A stretch of DNA of 64,000 bases from an uncultured Clostridia bacterium (GCA_930989535.1 CAKNLK010000007.1:1-64000), one strand, 5' to 3'; counted from the stretch's first letter, positions 38,433 to 49,870 are shown. Program-made: numbers and translations. Notes: generated by a model from the letters alone, not told the origin.

Positions 38433-40598
38433 TTACGAGAGGTTGGAAGGGTTTTCCTCCACGTACACGTTCACGTCGCGCGTCTTGTATTGCAGGGCGC
38501 GCGTGTAAATTTCCGGCAAAAGCCGCTCGTCTGACAGGCGCATGAGCACCTGATAGCGGAATTTATTCTGGATGCGCTTGACGGGCGATTTCATCTTGTT
38601 GAAAAACAGGAAATCCTCCCGATGCGCTTCGAACACCTCTTGGAGGGAAAAATACACCCCTTTGAGCACTTCCAGCGCCTTTTTCTCCTCTTCGCCCACG
38701 ACCATCACGCGCACGATTTTGGCAAAGGGCGGGAATGCCGTGGATTTGCGCACGGAAATTTCGTGCTTGAAAAAGCCCTCGTAATCGTAATTGACCGCAA
38801 AGCGCAGGATGTAATTTTCGGGGTCGTACGTCTGCAAAACGACCTTCCCCTTTTCCTCCGCGCGGCCGCTCCGCCCCGATACCTGCGTGACCAGCTGAAA
38901 GGTGCGCTCGCCGCTGCGGTAGTCGGAAAAATGCAGGCTCATATCCGCGTCCAAAATCCCCACGAGGGTGACGGACGGAAAATCGTGCCCCTTGGCGATC
39001 ATCTGCGTGCCGACGAGGATATCCGCCTTGTGCTCGGCAAACTGCTTGAGTATTTTATAATGCCCCTCCTTGCCGCTCGTCGTATCCACGTCCATGCGCA
39101 AAATGCGCGCCTGCGGCAGAAGTTCTTTGAGCTGGCTGACGACCTTCTGCGTGCCCGTGCCCGTATAACTCAAATGTACGCCGCCGCACTCGGGGCAGGC
39201 GGAAAGCATTTTATACGTCGCGCCGCAGTAATGGCACTTTAAACAGTTTTCTTCGCTGTGGTAGGTGAGCGAAACGTCGCACTGCGCGCACTTGACGACC
39301 GCGCCGCACTCGCGGCACACGACGCTCTGCGCCCAGCCGCGGCGGTTTAAAAAGATAATCGCCTGGTTGCCCTCGGCGAGGCTGTTTTCGAGTTCCTCCC
39401 GCAGCGCCGCCGAAAAGGGAGTGTTGTTGCCGCGGCGCACCTCCCGCCGCATGTCCGCGATGATGATTTCGGGCATCGGGCCTTTGTTGATGCGCTCGGG
39501 GAGTTTTAAGAGGTTGTACTCCCCCTCCGTCGCCTTTAAATAGGTATCCACCGACGGCGTGGCACTGCCGAGCACCAGCTTGCAGCCGTTATACTTTGCG
39601 CGCAGTTCGGCGATTTCCGCCGTGTTGTAGCGGGGCGCCGTTTCGCTCGCGTAGCTGCCGTCGTGCTCCTCGTCCAAAATGATGACGCCGATATTTTCGA
39701 CGGGCGCGAACACGGCGCTGCGCGCGCCGACGGCGATTTTCGCTTCGCCCGTGCGCAACCGCTGCCACTCGTCGAACTTCTCCCCCGCCGACAGTCCGCT
39801 GTGCAAAATCGCCGCGCTGTCGCCGAAGCGGGCGCGCAGCTGCGAAAACATCTGCGGCGTGAGCGAAATTTCGGGAACAAGAAAAATGGCGTTTTTCCCT
39901 TCGGCGAGCGCCTTGGCGATGAGCGTTAAGTAGATTTCCGTCTTGCCGCTGCCCGTTACGCCGTGCAGAAGCTGCACCGTCTTTTCCGATTTTCCGATAT
40001 TCTCCACCGCCGCGCTCTGGGCGGGCGTGAGCGTCCTCTCCGCCGCCTGCCCCTGTACGCCGCTGTACGGCGTGCGGAGCACCCGCTCCTTTTCCAAAGA
40101 GATTACTCCCTTTTCGGCGAGGGCGTTCACCGCGCCGCGGCCGAATCTGTCGCAGAGCTCGGTATATCCGAAGCGGGGATTATCCTGTAAAAAGGCGAAT
40201 GCCGCCGCCTGCGCCTTGGCTCGCGCGGGAATTTCCGCCGTTCCGTCTTTCAGGACGGCAATCGTCTTGAAAAGTTCGCGCACGGCGCCCTTGCGCATCT
40301 CCGATGGCAGAAACAGCCGCAGAACGAGCGCCTTCGGGCAATGGTAGCGCGAAGAGATACTCTCAACGAGGGAGAGGCACTCCTCGGTGAGCGGCTCGTC
40401 CACCACCGAAAGGACGGATTTCAGCTTGGCGGGGTCGAAATCGCTCCCCTCCTTGAGCCGCATGACGTAGCCCTCAATCGTCCTGCCGCCGAAGGGAACG
40501 CGCACGCGGCAACCCGGTTTGACGCCTTCGATTGCACGGTATTCAAATATTTTGTCCACTTCGCTGTGGGCGATGTCTACGATTACTTCAGCGGTCAT
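38433..40598 (-). CDS. priA: Primosomal protein N' (replication restart helicase PriA)
   Basis: Restarts stalled replication forks. The 721-residue protein has an N-terminal DNA-binding domain, Walker A in T-G-S-G-K-T-E near residue 217, D-E-E-H-D motif II near 308, and the zinc-binding insertion with C-R-E-C, C-A-Q-C, C-H-Y-C and C-P-E-C pairs (about 430-475). First gene of priA-def-fmt-rsmB-rlmN-rpe-thiN-spoVM. Its ribosome binding site (GAGG) lies at the end of hairpin D of reverse repeat copy 11. Confidence 0.97.
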   Translation of the reverse strand: MTAEVIVDIAHSEVDKIFEYRAIEGVKPGCRVRVPFGGRTIEGYVMRLKEGSDFDPAKLKSVLSVVDEPLTEECLSLVESISSRYHCPKALVLRLFLPSEMRKGAVRELFKTIAVLKDGTAEIPARAKAQAAAFAFLQDNPRFGYTELCDRFGRGAVNALAEKGVISLEKERVLRTPYSGVQGQAAERTLTPAQSAAVENIGKSEKTVQLLHGVTGSGKTEIYLTLIAKALAEGKNAIFLVPEISLTPQMFSQLRARFGDSAAILHSGLSAGEKFDEWQRLRTGEAKIAVGARSAVFAPVENIGVIILDEEHDGSYASETAPRYNTAEIAELRAKYNGCKLVLGSATPSVDTYLKATEGEYNLLKLPERINKGPMPEIIIADMRREVRRGNNTPFSAALREELENSLAEGNQAIIFLNRRGWAQSVVCRECGAVVKCAQCDVSLTYHSEENCLKCHYCGATYKMLSACPECGGVHLSYTGTGTQKVVSQLKELLPQARILRMDVDTTSGKEGHYKILKQFAEHKADILVGTQMIAKGHDFPSVTLVGILDADMSLHFSDYRSGERTFQLVTQVSGRSGRAEEKGKVVLQTYDPENYILRFAVNYDYEGFFKHEISVRKSTAFPPFAKIVRVMVVGEEEKKALEVLKGVYFSLQEVFEAHREDFLFFNKMKSPVKRIQNKFRYQVLMRLSDERLLPEIYTRALQYKTRDVNVYVEENPSNLS

Positions 40599-40608
40599 AA
40601 CAGAACCT

Positions 40609-40975
40609 CACACATTTTGTTTTGAGCTGTCAAAACAAAATGTCGTGATTTTTAGGACAACCCCACGGCGCGCGGCTACGCCGCTGACCGTCGGAGTTTT
40701 CCTCGCCGCGCAATATTTCAGCGCACGCTTATTATTAAAATTGCGCGGCTCACCTTTCCTGCAAAAGCCGCAGGTATGCGGCAAATGGAGTGCGCTTTCC
40801 GAAAAGCGCGGTTTTCGGATGCGCAGTTGATTATTATAAAACCATATACTCACGGAAAATCGCAGCGTAGCGAGATTTTCGTGAACAAGGCGGCGGAGCC
40901 GAGGCGGAAATGAGCGATGCCCGACAGGGCATTGCGAAAAACCGGACTCGTGCGCAGCCGCTAAAAGCGTCGTTT
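40609..40975 (-). repeat. Multi-hairpin element copy 11 (reverse, H-E-A-B-C-D complete)
   Basis: D: CATTTTGTTTTG/CAAAACAAAATG with the GAGCTGTC loop (40613-40643). C: 40653-40702. B: GCCGCGCAAT/ATTGCGCGGC (40706-40748). A: GCCGCAGGTATGCGGC (40767-40782). E: CCGAAAAGC/GGTTTTCGG (40799-40819). H: about 40849-40966. D ends at the priA ribosome binding site. Confidence 0.85.
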
Positions 40976-40999
40976 TGCTTGCGCGAGTGTTTATTCAGC

Positions 41000-41212
41000 T
41001 CGTGAAATTTGTTTTAAGCTGTTAAAACAAATTTCTACGATTTCAGGGGAAACCCGAACGGCTTTCCCCTCACGGCGGCATATTTTAAGAGCATACATAT
41101 TATTTTAATGCCGCCGTTTCACCCTTTCCGTAAGGCAAGGGATTGCCAAATAGGGTTGCGCTGCGGAAAATTGCGATTTCCCTTGCGCGAGTGATTATAA
41201 ATAATAAACCCA
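41000..41212 (-). repeat. Multi-hairpin element copy 12 (reverse)
   Basis: D: GAAATTTGTTTTAA/TTAAAACAAATTTC (41003-41035). C: GGGGAAA/TTTCCCC (41046-41069). B: ACGGCGGCAT/ATGCCGCCGT (41072-41117). A: GGCAAGGGATTGCC (41133-41147), a different loop. E: GGAAAATTGCGATTTCC (41164-41181). It is followed on the rpoZ side by 41213-41339, where I see no gene. Confidence 0.75.
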
Positions 41213-41339
41213 AATTTCTCGCGCAAAAATTGCCGTAAAAAACAGAATGCCCCGAAGAATTTCGGAGCAGAAAATGCGCAAAATACGCCCTCGCCGCAGC
41301 TATTGCCGCCGCGAGAAGCACAACAATGCCGTTTGCGCG

Positions 41340-41561
41340 TCAGTCTTTGGTCATCGTCAGCTTGCCCGACATGATTTCCTGGCAGGCGAGCGCAATTTCC
41401 TTGACGTTGCCCGGAAGCTCGGTAAGCCCTTGGTTCTGCTCCTGATCGATAATCTGGCGGGCGCGCTTTGCAACGACCACGCACAGCGCATAGCGCGACG
41501 CGGGATGCCCGTCTGTACCCAACTTTTCAACCAACCTGTCCACTACCGGTTCATTTATCAT
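41340..41561 (-). CDS. rpoZ: DNA-directed RNA polymerase subunit omega
   Basis: Small subunit that stabilises the beta' subunit. The 73-residue protein starts M-I-N-E-P and has R-Y-A-L-C-V-V-V-A-K-R-A-R-Q-I near residue 25, the conserved omega core. AAAGGAGA lies 7 bases before the ATG at 41559-41561. It lies between yicC and priA, as in Bacillus, but gmk and coaBC are missing. Confidence 0.93.
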   Translation of the reverse strand: MINEPVVDRLVEKLGTDGHPASRYALCVVVAKRARQIIDQEQNQGLTELPGNVKEIALACQEIMSGKLTMTKD

Positions 41562-41596
41562 AACTTTATCTCCTTTTACAAAGCGAATTGTTCCGT

Positions 41597-41645
41597 TGCA
41601 CCTCGACATTTCGCAGGCGGCAGCCCGCCGAAAAATGCGAGAACT
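41597..41645 (+). repeat. Single D hairpin of the multi-hairpin element
   Basis: CATTTCGC and GGCGG/CCGCC with AAAAATGCGAG reproduce the D module of copies 1 and 4 alone. It ends 3 bases before the yicC stop codon, in the gap to rpoZ. Confidence 0.65.
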
Positions 41646-41648
41646 TTT

Positions 41649-42524
41649 TTACTCGATATTCTGCACCTGCTCGCGAACCTTTTCGATTTCGTTTTTGAGC
41701 GCGAGCCCGGTATTCGTAACTTCGATGTCGTTGCTCTTCGAGCAAATCGTGTTCGATTCGCGGTTGAACTCCTGCACCAAAAAGTCGAGCTTTCTGCCCA
41801 CGCGCTCCTCCCTGCAGATGGAGCGGAACTGCGCGATGTGCGAAAACAGCCGCGTCAGCTCCTCGTCGATGTTCGATTTATCCGCAAACACGGCTACCTC
41901 GGTGAGAAGCCTCGTTTCGTCGTAATCCACGCCCGAAAGCACTTCTTTCATGCGCTCGCCCATCTTTTTGCGGTAATTTTCCGCGACCAGCGGTGCGCGC
42001 GCCTTGATGCCGTTTACCAGCTTTTCGATTGTCTCCATGCGCGAAAGCATGTCGTCCGCCAGCTTTTTGCCCTCTTTTAAGCGCATGGCGTTCAGATTGT
42101 CGAGCGCCTTGCCCAAAGCCGAGGAAAGCGCGCCCAAAAGCTCGTCGTCCGCGCCCTGCGCCTCCTCCTGCCGCACGACGTCTGCACTCTTCATGAGCGC
42201 GGTGAGGGTGAAATCGTCCGTCAAATCGGGGAACATGGTTTTCAGCCGAAGCGCGGCGGCGGCATACGCCCTGGCGGCGTTTTCGTCGACGAACAATTGC
42301 TTCGCCTTTTCGCGCTTATCGACAAAGACGATGAAGATATCCGCATGCCCGCGCGTCAATTTTTCGCGCACCTGCGAGCGGATGGCTTCCTCGTAAGCGT
42401 TGAATATTTTGGGGCTTTTGACGGAAATATCGAGGTAGCGGTTGTTGACCGTTTTGATTTCAACGGTCAGCTCGATGCCGCCCTCCTTATATTCGCCCTT
42501 TCCGTAACCGGTCATGCTGTACAT
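41649..42524 (-). CDS. yicC: YicC/YloC family endoribonuclease
   Basis: Members (YicC in E. coli, YloC in Bacillus) are stress-linked endoribonucleases. The 291-residue protein begins with the signature S-M-T-G-Y-G-K-G and has the K-T-V-N-N-R-Y-L-D region near residue 23, R-x-H-A-D near 60 and the C-terminal D-F-L-V-Q-E-F-N-R-E-S-N-T-I-C-S-K-S family motif. The ATG at 42522-42524 has GAGG 7 bases upstream, supplied by repeat copy 13; an upstream frame extension lies wholly inside that repeat. Confidence 0.93.
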   Translation of the reverse strand: MYSMTGYGKGEYKEGGIELTVEIKTVNNRYLDISVKSPKIFNAYEEAIRSQVREKLTRGHADIFIVFVDKREKAKQLFVDENAARAYAAAALRLKTMFPDLTDDFTLTALMKSADVVRQEEAQGADDELLGALSSALGKALDNLNAMRLKEGKKLADDMLSRMETIEKLVNGIKARAPLVAENYRKKMGERMKEVLSGVDYDETRLLTEVAVFADKSNIDEELTRLFSHIAQFRSICREERVGRKLDFLVQEFNRESNTICSKSNDIEVTNTGLALKNEIEKVREQVQNIE

Positions 42525-42525
42525 A

Positions 42526-42940
42526 GAAAAACCTCGCTCGGCGAAAGCTTTTTGAAAGAGACAAAAATCTTTCGTCCGATTTGAGGGCGACACCGCCCAT
42601 CAAAACGCTTTCAGCGTTTTCTGCGGCGTTTTCTCCCTCTTTTTGCCCTCTTTAAGGGCTCTCATTTTTTATGGGCAAAAATTCACCCTCTTCCCAAAAG
42701 CCGCAAGTATACGGCTACTTGGGGGCGCTTTTTGAGAAGCGCGGTTCTCAAACGCGCTTTTGATTGTTATAAAACCAAAAACTCACGGAAAATCGCAGCG
42801 CAGCAAGATTTTCGTGAACAAAGCGGCGAAGCCGAGGCGGAAACGAGCAATGCCCGATAGGGTATTGCGAGAAACCAGACTCGTGCGCAGCCGCTAAAAG
42901 CGCGGTTTTGCCTTTTTCAAGCGATTATTTTACGCGCGCC
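42526..42940 (-). repeat. Multi-hairpin element copy 13 (reverse), leader of yicC
   Basis: D: CGAAAG/CTTTCG (42540-42573). C: AAAACGCT/AGCGTTTT. B: TTTTTGCCC/GGGCAAAAA (42650-42690). A: GCCGCAAGTATACGGC. E: TTGAGAAGC/GGTTCTCAA (42731-42750). H: 42783-42898. The part 42526-42714 is about 95% identical to the scfB leader (16484-16672). Confidence 0.8.
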
Positions 42941-43125
42941 GCATTCACCTTTCCCGCAAAAGCCGTAAGTATGCGGCAAATGGAGGGCGCTTTTTGAGAA
43001 GCGCGGTTCTCAAACGCGCTTTTGATTGTTATAAAACCAAAAACTCACGGAAAATCGCAGCGCAGCAAGATTTTCGTGAACAAAGCGGCGGAGCCTCATG
43101 CGCAGCCGCAATAAGCCTCTTTTTC
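42941..43125 (-). repeat. Partial multi-hairpin copy joined in tandem to copy 13
   Basis: Only one B arm (GCGCGCCGCA), A (GCCGTAAGTATGCGGC, 42961-42978), E and a shortened H remain. The stretch 42985-43091 is nearly identical to 42721-42826, a direct repeat of about 107 bases. Confidence 0.7.
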
Positions 43126-43165
43126 CGCATATTGCATTATAACAGAAAACGCGGAAAATTTCAAG

Positions 43166-45362
<2,197 letters not shown>

Positions 45363-45371
45363 TAAATAAAC

Positions 45372-45551
45372 TTGCTGCGCGTGGCAAAACGACGCTTTTG
45401 CCTAAGCGCACCCAATTTGTCGCATACCTGCGACCTGAGCGGGTGAAGTTGCGCGATTTTATAATATGTGTGCCCTATAAATCGCGCAACGAGGGCAGAG
45501 CCCTCAAAATCTCGACTTTTTGTTTCATCAGCTTGAAACAAAAAGTGAGAA
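45372..45551 (+). repeat. Multi-hairpin element copy 15
   Basis: E: GGCAAAACGACGCTTTTGCC (45383-45402). A: GTCGCA-TACC-TGCGAC (45419-45434). B: GTTGCGCGATTT/AAATCGCGCAAC (45447-45490) with the full loop. C: GAGGGC-AGA-GCCCTC (45491-45505). D: CTTTTTGTTTC/GAAACAAAAAG (45515-45545). It ends 1-2 bases before the pcrA stop codon. Confidence 0.85.
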
Positions 45552-45552
45552 T

Positions 45553-47913
45553 TTATTTGATTATCGTAATTGGCGCAATCTGCACGGAGAGCGACTTGAT
45601 GCCGAGGCCGGGGAAGCTGACGTTCGCAACCAATGCCGCCCCCTCGCCGCGGGTTGAGATAATCATGCCGTCGCCGAATTTCGGGTGCCGCACGCGCACG
45701 CCCGCCTTGAACTGCGCATAATCTTTCGCCGCCGTACCGGGGGAAGAACTCCGCCCTCCCGCCTGCGCGCGCTTGTACCCCGCCGCCGCGGAGAAAGACT
45801 TGCCCGCCGAAACGGACGGAACGTCGTCCGCGGGGACATCGGCACGGTAGCCGTACTCGTCCTCGTCGTTCCGCGAGGAGCGGGAAAAGGTGCGCCGCGC
45901 GCCGTACCCGCCATAAGATGAACCGTAGGGGGAAGAGCCGTACCGCGACCCGTACCCCCCGCCGTAGCGGCTGCCGCGCGCGTAGTCGGAGTATGCCGAA
46001 CGCTGCGGCTCCACGTCCATCACGGAGGAAAGCTCCTTCATGAACCGCGATTCGAGCGTCATGCTCCGCTCGCCGTACAGGTAGCGGCTGCGCGAGCGGG
46101 TGAAGAACAGCCGTTCCCGCGCGCGGGTGATGGCGACGTATAGGAGCCGCCGCTCCTCTTCCAGCTCGTTGTCGTCGTAGGCGGCGCGGGAAACGGGGAA
46201 GATGTTCTCCTCCATGCCGACCACGAACACCACCTTGAACTCCAACCCCTTGACCGAATGGACGGTGGCAATGGTGACGTAGTTCGTGTCGTCCATCTCG
46301 TCGGTATCCGAGCTGAGCGTGACCTGGTTGAGGAAATCGCCGAGCGTCGCGCCCTTGTTCATGCGGCAAAATTCGTCGACGGAATTGACAAATTCGTCGA
46401 TATTCGCTTTTTTGTTGATGCTCTCGTCCGAGTCGTCGGCGTACATGCTCAATATGCCGCTGTCGTTGATGACGTCGCGCACGATTTCGTCGGCGCCCGC
46501 CTCCATGCCCTTCAACACGAGGCTTTTGAGGAGTGCGCCGAACGCCCTGACCTTCTGTTTGCTGCCCGCATTCAGCGGCAGATCGTCCACGTCTAAAACC
46601 GCATCATACACCGACAGGTCGTTTTCGGCGGCGTACTGCTCCAGTATTTCGACGGTGCGCGCGCCGATGCCGCGCTTGGGAACATTGACGATGCGGGAGA
46701 CTGCCTCGCTGTCGAACGGGTTGTTGATGACGCGCAGATACGCGAGCAAATCTTTGATTTCCTTGCGCTCGTAGAACTTGAAGCCGCCGAACACCTTGTA
46801 CGGCACGCTGTACTTGGAAAATTCCTGCTCGTATGCGCGGGTGAGCGCGTTGATGCGCATGAGGATAGCGAAGTCGGAAAAGCTGTACCCCTCGCGCATG
46901 AGGTTGCTGATGGTGCGCGTAACCCAAAGCGCCTCGTCGTTCTCCGTTTCCGCCTGGTAGTACTGCGCCTCGCTCCCCTCGCCGTTCTCCGTCCACAGCA
47001 CCTTGTCCTTGCGGCGGCCATTGTTGCGGATGACGGTGTTCGCGAGCTTTAAAATATTTTTGGTGGAGCGGTAGTTGCGCTCCAGTTTATACACTTTCGC
47101 GTTCGGGAAATCCTTTTCGAAGTCGAGGATGTTCTCGATTTTCGCGCCCCGCCAGCCGTAGATGCTCTGGTCGTCGTCGCCGACGGCGAACAGGTTGCCG
47201 TGCACGGTGGACAGCAGTTTTACGATGTCGTACTGCACGGCGTTGGTGTCCTGAAACTCGTCCACGTGTATGTAGCGGAATCGGCCGGAAAGGTATTCGA
47301 GCGCGTCCTTATCCGTTTCGAGGAGGCGCAGCGCCTCGGTGAGCAAATCGTCGAAGTCGAGCGCGTTGTTCTTTTTGAGGTGGTCGCAGTAGGCGGCATA
47401 GACGGCGCAGATGTCGCGTATCTCATTGACATCTGCATTTTCCTCGGCGTACTGCTGGGGCGTTTTGCCGAGCATTTTGGCGTTCGCGACGTGGAATTTG
47501 ACGTTTTTGAGGAGTTTTTCGTCCTCCAAACCGCAATCGGCGAACGCCTTTTTGATGACGTTCGCCCGCTCCGTTTCGCTGTAGATGGAAAAGTTTTTAT
47601 TGTACCCGAGCCGCTCGGCGTACATGCGCAGGATGCGCACGCACATGCTGTGGATGGTGCAAATCCACATGCTCTCGCTCCCCTCGACCATATCCGAAAG
47701 GCGCACGCGCATCTCGTTCGCCGCCTTATTCGTAAAAGTTATGGCGAGGATGGACGAGGGGCGCACCCCCTTTTCCTCGACGAGGTAGGCGATGCGCGAG
47801 GTAAGCACGCGCGTTTTGCCGCTGCCCGCGCCCGCGAGCACCAAAACCGCCCCCTCCGTGTCGGTGACGGGCTTTAATTGTTCTTCGTTGAGTTTTTCCA
47901 AAATTTCCTGCAT
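45553..47913 (-). CDS. pcrA: ATP-dependent DNA helicase PcrA/UvrD
   Basis: 3' to 5' helicase of superfamily 1 in repair and replication. The 786-residue protein has Walker A in A-G-A-G-S-G-K-T-R near residue 30, F-T-N-K-A-A-N-E-M, V-D-E-F-Q-D-T near 215, G-D-D-D-Q-S-I-Y-G-W-R-G near 240, and V-H-S-V-K-G-L-E-F and Y-V-A-I-T-R-A-R in the late motifs. After the helicase core comes a glycine/tyrosine/serine-rich low-complexity stretch (about 680-720), then the C-terminal Tudor-like end. Confidence 0.96.
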   Translation of the reverse strand: MQEILEKLNEEQLKPVTDTEGAVLVLAGAGSGKTRVLTSRIAYLVEEKGVRPSSILAITFTNKAANEMRVRLSDMVEGSESMWICTIHSMCVRILRMYAERLGYNKNFSIYSETERANVIKKAFADCGLEDEKLLKNVKFHVANAKMLGKTPQQYAEENADVNEIRDICAVYAAYCDHLKKNNALDFDDLLTEALRLLETDKDALEYLSGRFRYIHVDEFQDTNAVQYDIVKLLSTVHGNLFAVGDDDQSIYGWRGAKIENILDFEKDFPNAKVYKLERNYRSTKNILKLANTVIRNNGRRKDKVLWTENGEGSEAQYYQAETENDEALWVTRTISNLMREGYSFSDFAILMRINALTRAYEQEFSKYSVPYKVFGGFKFYERKEIKDLLAYLRVINNPFDSEAVSRIVNVPKRGIGARTVEILEQYAAENDLSVYDAVLDVDDLPLNAGSKQKVRAFGALLKSLVLKGMEAGADEIVRDVINDSGILSMYADDSDESINKKANIDEFVNSVDEFCRMNKGATLGDFLNQVTLSSDTDEMDDTNYVTIATVHSVKGLEFKVVFVVGMEENIFPVSRAAYDDNELEEERRLLYVAITRARERLFFTRSRSRYLYGERSMTLESRFMKELSSVMDVEPQRSAYSDYARGSRYGGGYGSRYGSSPYGSSYGGYGARRTFSRSSRNDEDEYGYRADVPADDVPSVSAGKSFSAAAGYKRAQAGGRSSSPGTAAKDYAQFKAGVRVRHPKFGDGMIISTRGEGAALVANVSFPGLGIKSLSVQIAPITIIK

Positions 47914-47960
47914 TTTTTCTCTTGTCCTTCTTTTACCCTGCTGTACCGTTTGATTCTTCC

Positions 47961-47989
47961 ATTATACCACAAAACGCGGCGCACTGCAA
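47961..47989 (-). promoter_or_regulatory. Promoter of pcrA-ligA
   Basis: Minus strand TTGCAG (47984-47989), 17-bp spacer, TATAAT (47961-47966). The remaining gap 47990-48169 is very GC-rich and holds no gene or RNA I recognise. Confidence 0.65.
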
Positions 47990-48169
47990 TCGGCGGGGCG
48001 GCATTTTTGAAAATGTGCAAAACGCACAGGCACGCCGATTCGGAGAGCCGCCCATGGCGCGCTCAGTCCTCCGGGGTGCGGGCGCATGGCCCGCCTCTGC
48101 CGGCAAGCCAACACCCTCGCCGCAGGATTGCGCACGGCTTCCGCCGCTCCCGCCGCCCGCCCGCGGCGA

Positions 48170-48574
48170 TTAACCGTGGTAGCGCCCCTCGTACTCCGAC
48201 TCGCGCCGGAAGCGCTCGAGCGCCTTTAAATACCGCTCGGACAAAGTGAGGGTGTAGCGCTGTTTCTCCTCGTAGGAAAGGGTATCGTAATAGGCGTGGT
48301 CGGTGAGCCTGCCGATGGCGTCGGACACTTCCCCGTCGGAGAGGAGCATGGCTTTGACCTTTTCGTAAAAGGCGTCGTCGTCGCCGCCCTTGACGGTGCA
48401 GGTGATTTTACCCGCAAAGTAGCGCCCGGCGCGGCTTTCGGAGATGCCCGCGTCCTTCGCGCGGGCGACCTCGGCGTGAAATTCGTCTTTGCAGTTCTCC
48501 CAAAAACCGCTCTTTAAGCGGCTTTTCGCCTCTTTTGCAATGCTCTTGAAGTTCCGTTCGCGTATTTTCTGCAT
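48170..48574 (-). CDS. Unknown 134-residue helical protein
   Basis: Not recognised. The protein is short, basic and mostly helical, starting M-Q-K-I-R-E-R-N and ending R-R-E-S-E-Y-E-G. It has Y-Y-D-T-L-S-Y-E-E-K-Q-R-Y near residue 100 and no membrane segment. The ATG at 48572-48574 has GGGAGGG 5 bases upstream. It follows rpsU across a terminator hairpin. Confidence 0.7.
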   Translation of the reverse strand: MQKIRERNFKSIAKEAKSRLKSGFWENCKDEFHAEVARAKDAGISESRAGRYFAGKITCTVKGGDDDAFYEKVKAMLLSDGEVSDAIGRLTDHAYYDTLSYEEKQRYTLTLSERYLKALERFRRESEYEGRYHG

Positions 48575-48610
48575 TTTTCCCTCCCTTTCGCCATAATTCG
48601 CACAAACAAA

Positions 48611-48641
48611 AAGCCCGTTATTTTTCAATAACAGGCTTTCG
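48611..48641 (-). terminator. Terminator of rpsU
   Basis: AAAGCC-GTTATT pairs with AATAAC-GGCTTT around a short loop, followed on the minus strand by TTTGTTTG. Confidence 0.75.
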
Positions 48642-48644
48642 TGT

Positions 48645-48824
48645 TTAATTCTTGTTGCTTCTTTTGCGTGCCGCTTCCGACTTCTTCTTTTTCCGCACGG
48701 AAGGCTTTTCGTAATGCTCTTTGCGGCGAAGATCTCCGAGAATCCCGTCGCGGGAGCACTTTCTCTTAAAACGGCGCAGCGCGCTGTCGATCGATTCGTT
48801 CTCTCCGACTTTAATCGTAGACAT
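48645..48824 (-). CDS. rpsU: 30S ribosomal protein S21
   Basis: The 59-residue protein has the S21 start [19 protein letters not shown] and a basic tail. ATG 48822-48824 is preceded by AAGGAGG. Own promoter at 48870-48898. Confidence 0.96.
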   Translation of the reverse strand: MSTIKVGENESIDSALRRFKRKCSRDGILGDLRRKEHYEKPSVRKKKKSEAARKRSNKN

Positions 48825-48869
48825 TCCTTTCAACCCTCCTTCGCCTTACGCATTTACTCAACATATGCT

Positions 48870-48898
48870 ATTTTACAAAAAAAGGAAGAAGATGTCAA
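48870..48898 (-). promoter_or_regulatory. Promoter of rpsU
   Basis: Minus strand TTGACA (48893-48898), 17-bp spacer, TAAAAT (48870-48875). Confidence 0.75.
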
Positions 48899-48957
48899 GT
48901 TATTTGCGGGCATATCCGCGCGGTTTTTTTGCGCGGGCGAAAAATCTGCCAACGCAC

Positions 48958-49731
48958 TCAGCGGGCGGTACCGTCGCGGAGAGCGGCGCTTTTTCCTCTC
49001 TCGCGGCGGGCCTGCAGGATGCGCGCAATCCCCTTGTAATCCAGCGCCCAGTTAACCAGGAAGAGGATGAGAATAGCGAACACGCCCATCGTGATGAACT
49101 GCGGAACGCCCGGGATGACGAACGGCAGGCCGCTGTCGAGATACATATAGTCACCCGGGTAGCCGAACACCGTGCTCAAGCCGTAGCTGTTGGCGACGTG
49201 AATAATCAGCCCCAGCAGAACGTAGCCGAATTTTTCCAGCCGCGGGCGGTAGGTGCCGCGTACATATTCAAATACGGGGATGAAAATGATGCCCGTGTGC
49301 TGCAAAATGCTCTTTAAGACGCTGAATTGCAAATACGGCGTAATAAAGATGCCTACAGGGTATACAAACGTAATAACTCCACCTATAAAGCCGAACAGGT
49401 AAAAGCAATCCTTCATCTTCTCGTTTTTGATAAGTAGCGCGATTGGCAGAAGAAAATCCGCCAAATTGCAAGGATAGAACGGCCAAAGCGACAGAAATTT
49501 GTTCCCCTTGTACAAGTAGAGTATCCGCCACCCAACTTCAAATACTATCTGAAAAACGGCAACCGCTATAATTGTATTGTTTTTCGCGCGGTCGGATATG
49601 CGCTTACTCCCCGCGATGAACGCGAGCGCGACGGCAATTGCCGCCACCACGGCAAAACTTACCCAATGAATCGCCGTATAAGCAAAATCGCCCTCCCAGG
49701 CGTCTGCCATGAAAAAATCGTAAAACGGCAT
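48958..49731 (-). CDS. YwaF/TMEM164 family membrane protein (TIGR02206)
   Basis: A 257-residue protein with about seven membrane segments spread from residue 15 to 240. It has the W-x-x-Y-P-C-N-L-A-D segment near residue 80 and H-T-G-I-I near 142, typical of the YwaF family. The function in bacteria is not known. The ATG at 49729-49731 has AGAGGA upstream and a promoter at 49754-49782. Confidence 0.85.
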   Translation of the reverse strand: MPFYDFFMADAWEGDFAYTAIHWVSFAVVAAIAVALAFIAGSKRISDRAKNNTIIAVAVFQIVFEVGWRILYLYKGNKFLSLWPFYPCNLADFLLPIALLIKNEKMKDCFYLFGFIGGVITFVYPVGIFITPYLQFSVLKSILQHTGIIFIPVFEYVRGTYRPRLEKFGYVLLGLIIHVANSYGLSTVFGYPGDYMYLDSGLPFVIPGVPQFITMGVFAILILFLVNWALDYKGIARILQARRERGKSAALRDGTAR

Positions 49732-49753
49732 AATAATTCCTCTCTTGTTTCCT

Positions 49754-49782
49754 ATTATAGCAAATACTTCCAATACAGGCAA
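49754..49782 (-). promoter_or_regulatory. Promoter of the YwaF-family gene
   Basis: Minus strand TTGCCT (49777-49782), 17-bp spacer, TATAAT (49754-49759). Confidence 0.6.
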
Positions 49783-49870
49783 GAAAAATCGACGCAGTTT
49801 GATAAAAAGGTATTTTGCGCGGCATCCCATGCCCGAACGGCGGCCGCGCAGCGAAATATGTTTGAACCGC

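Noticed and set aside
41100-41321. 73-codon frame between rpoZ and priA with a hydrophobic start
   Set aside because: Its second half lies in repeat copy 12 and it has no ribosome binding site; it does not resemble coaBC or any known small protein.
47990-48169. SRP RNA or RNase P RNA in the GC-rich gap
   Set aside because: I could not find the conserved GGAAGGAAGCA-type or P4-type cores.
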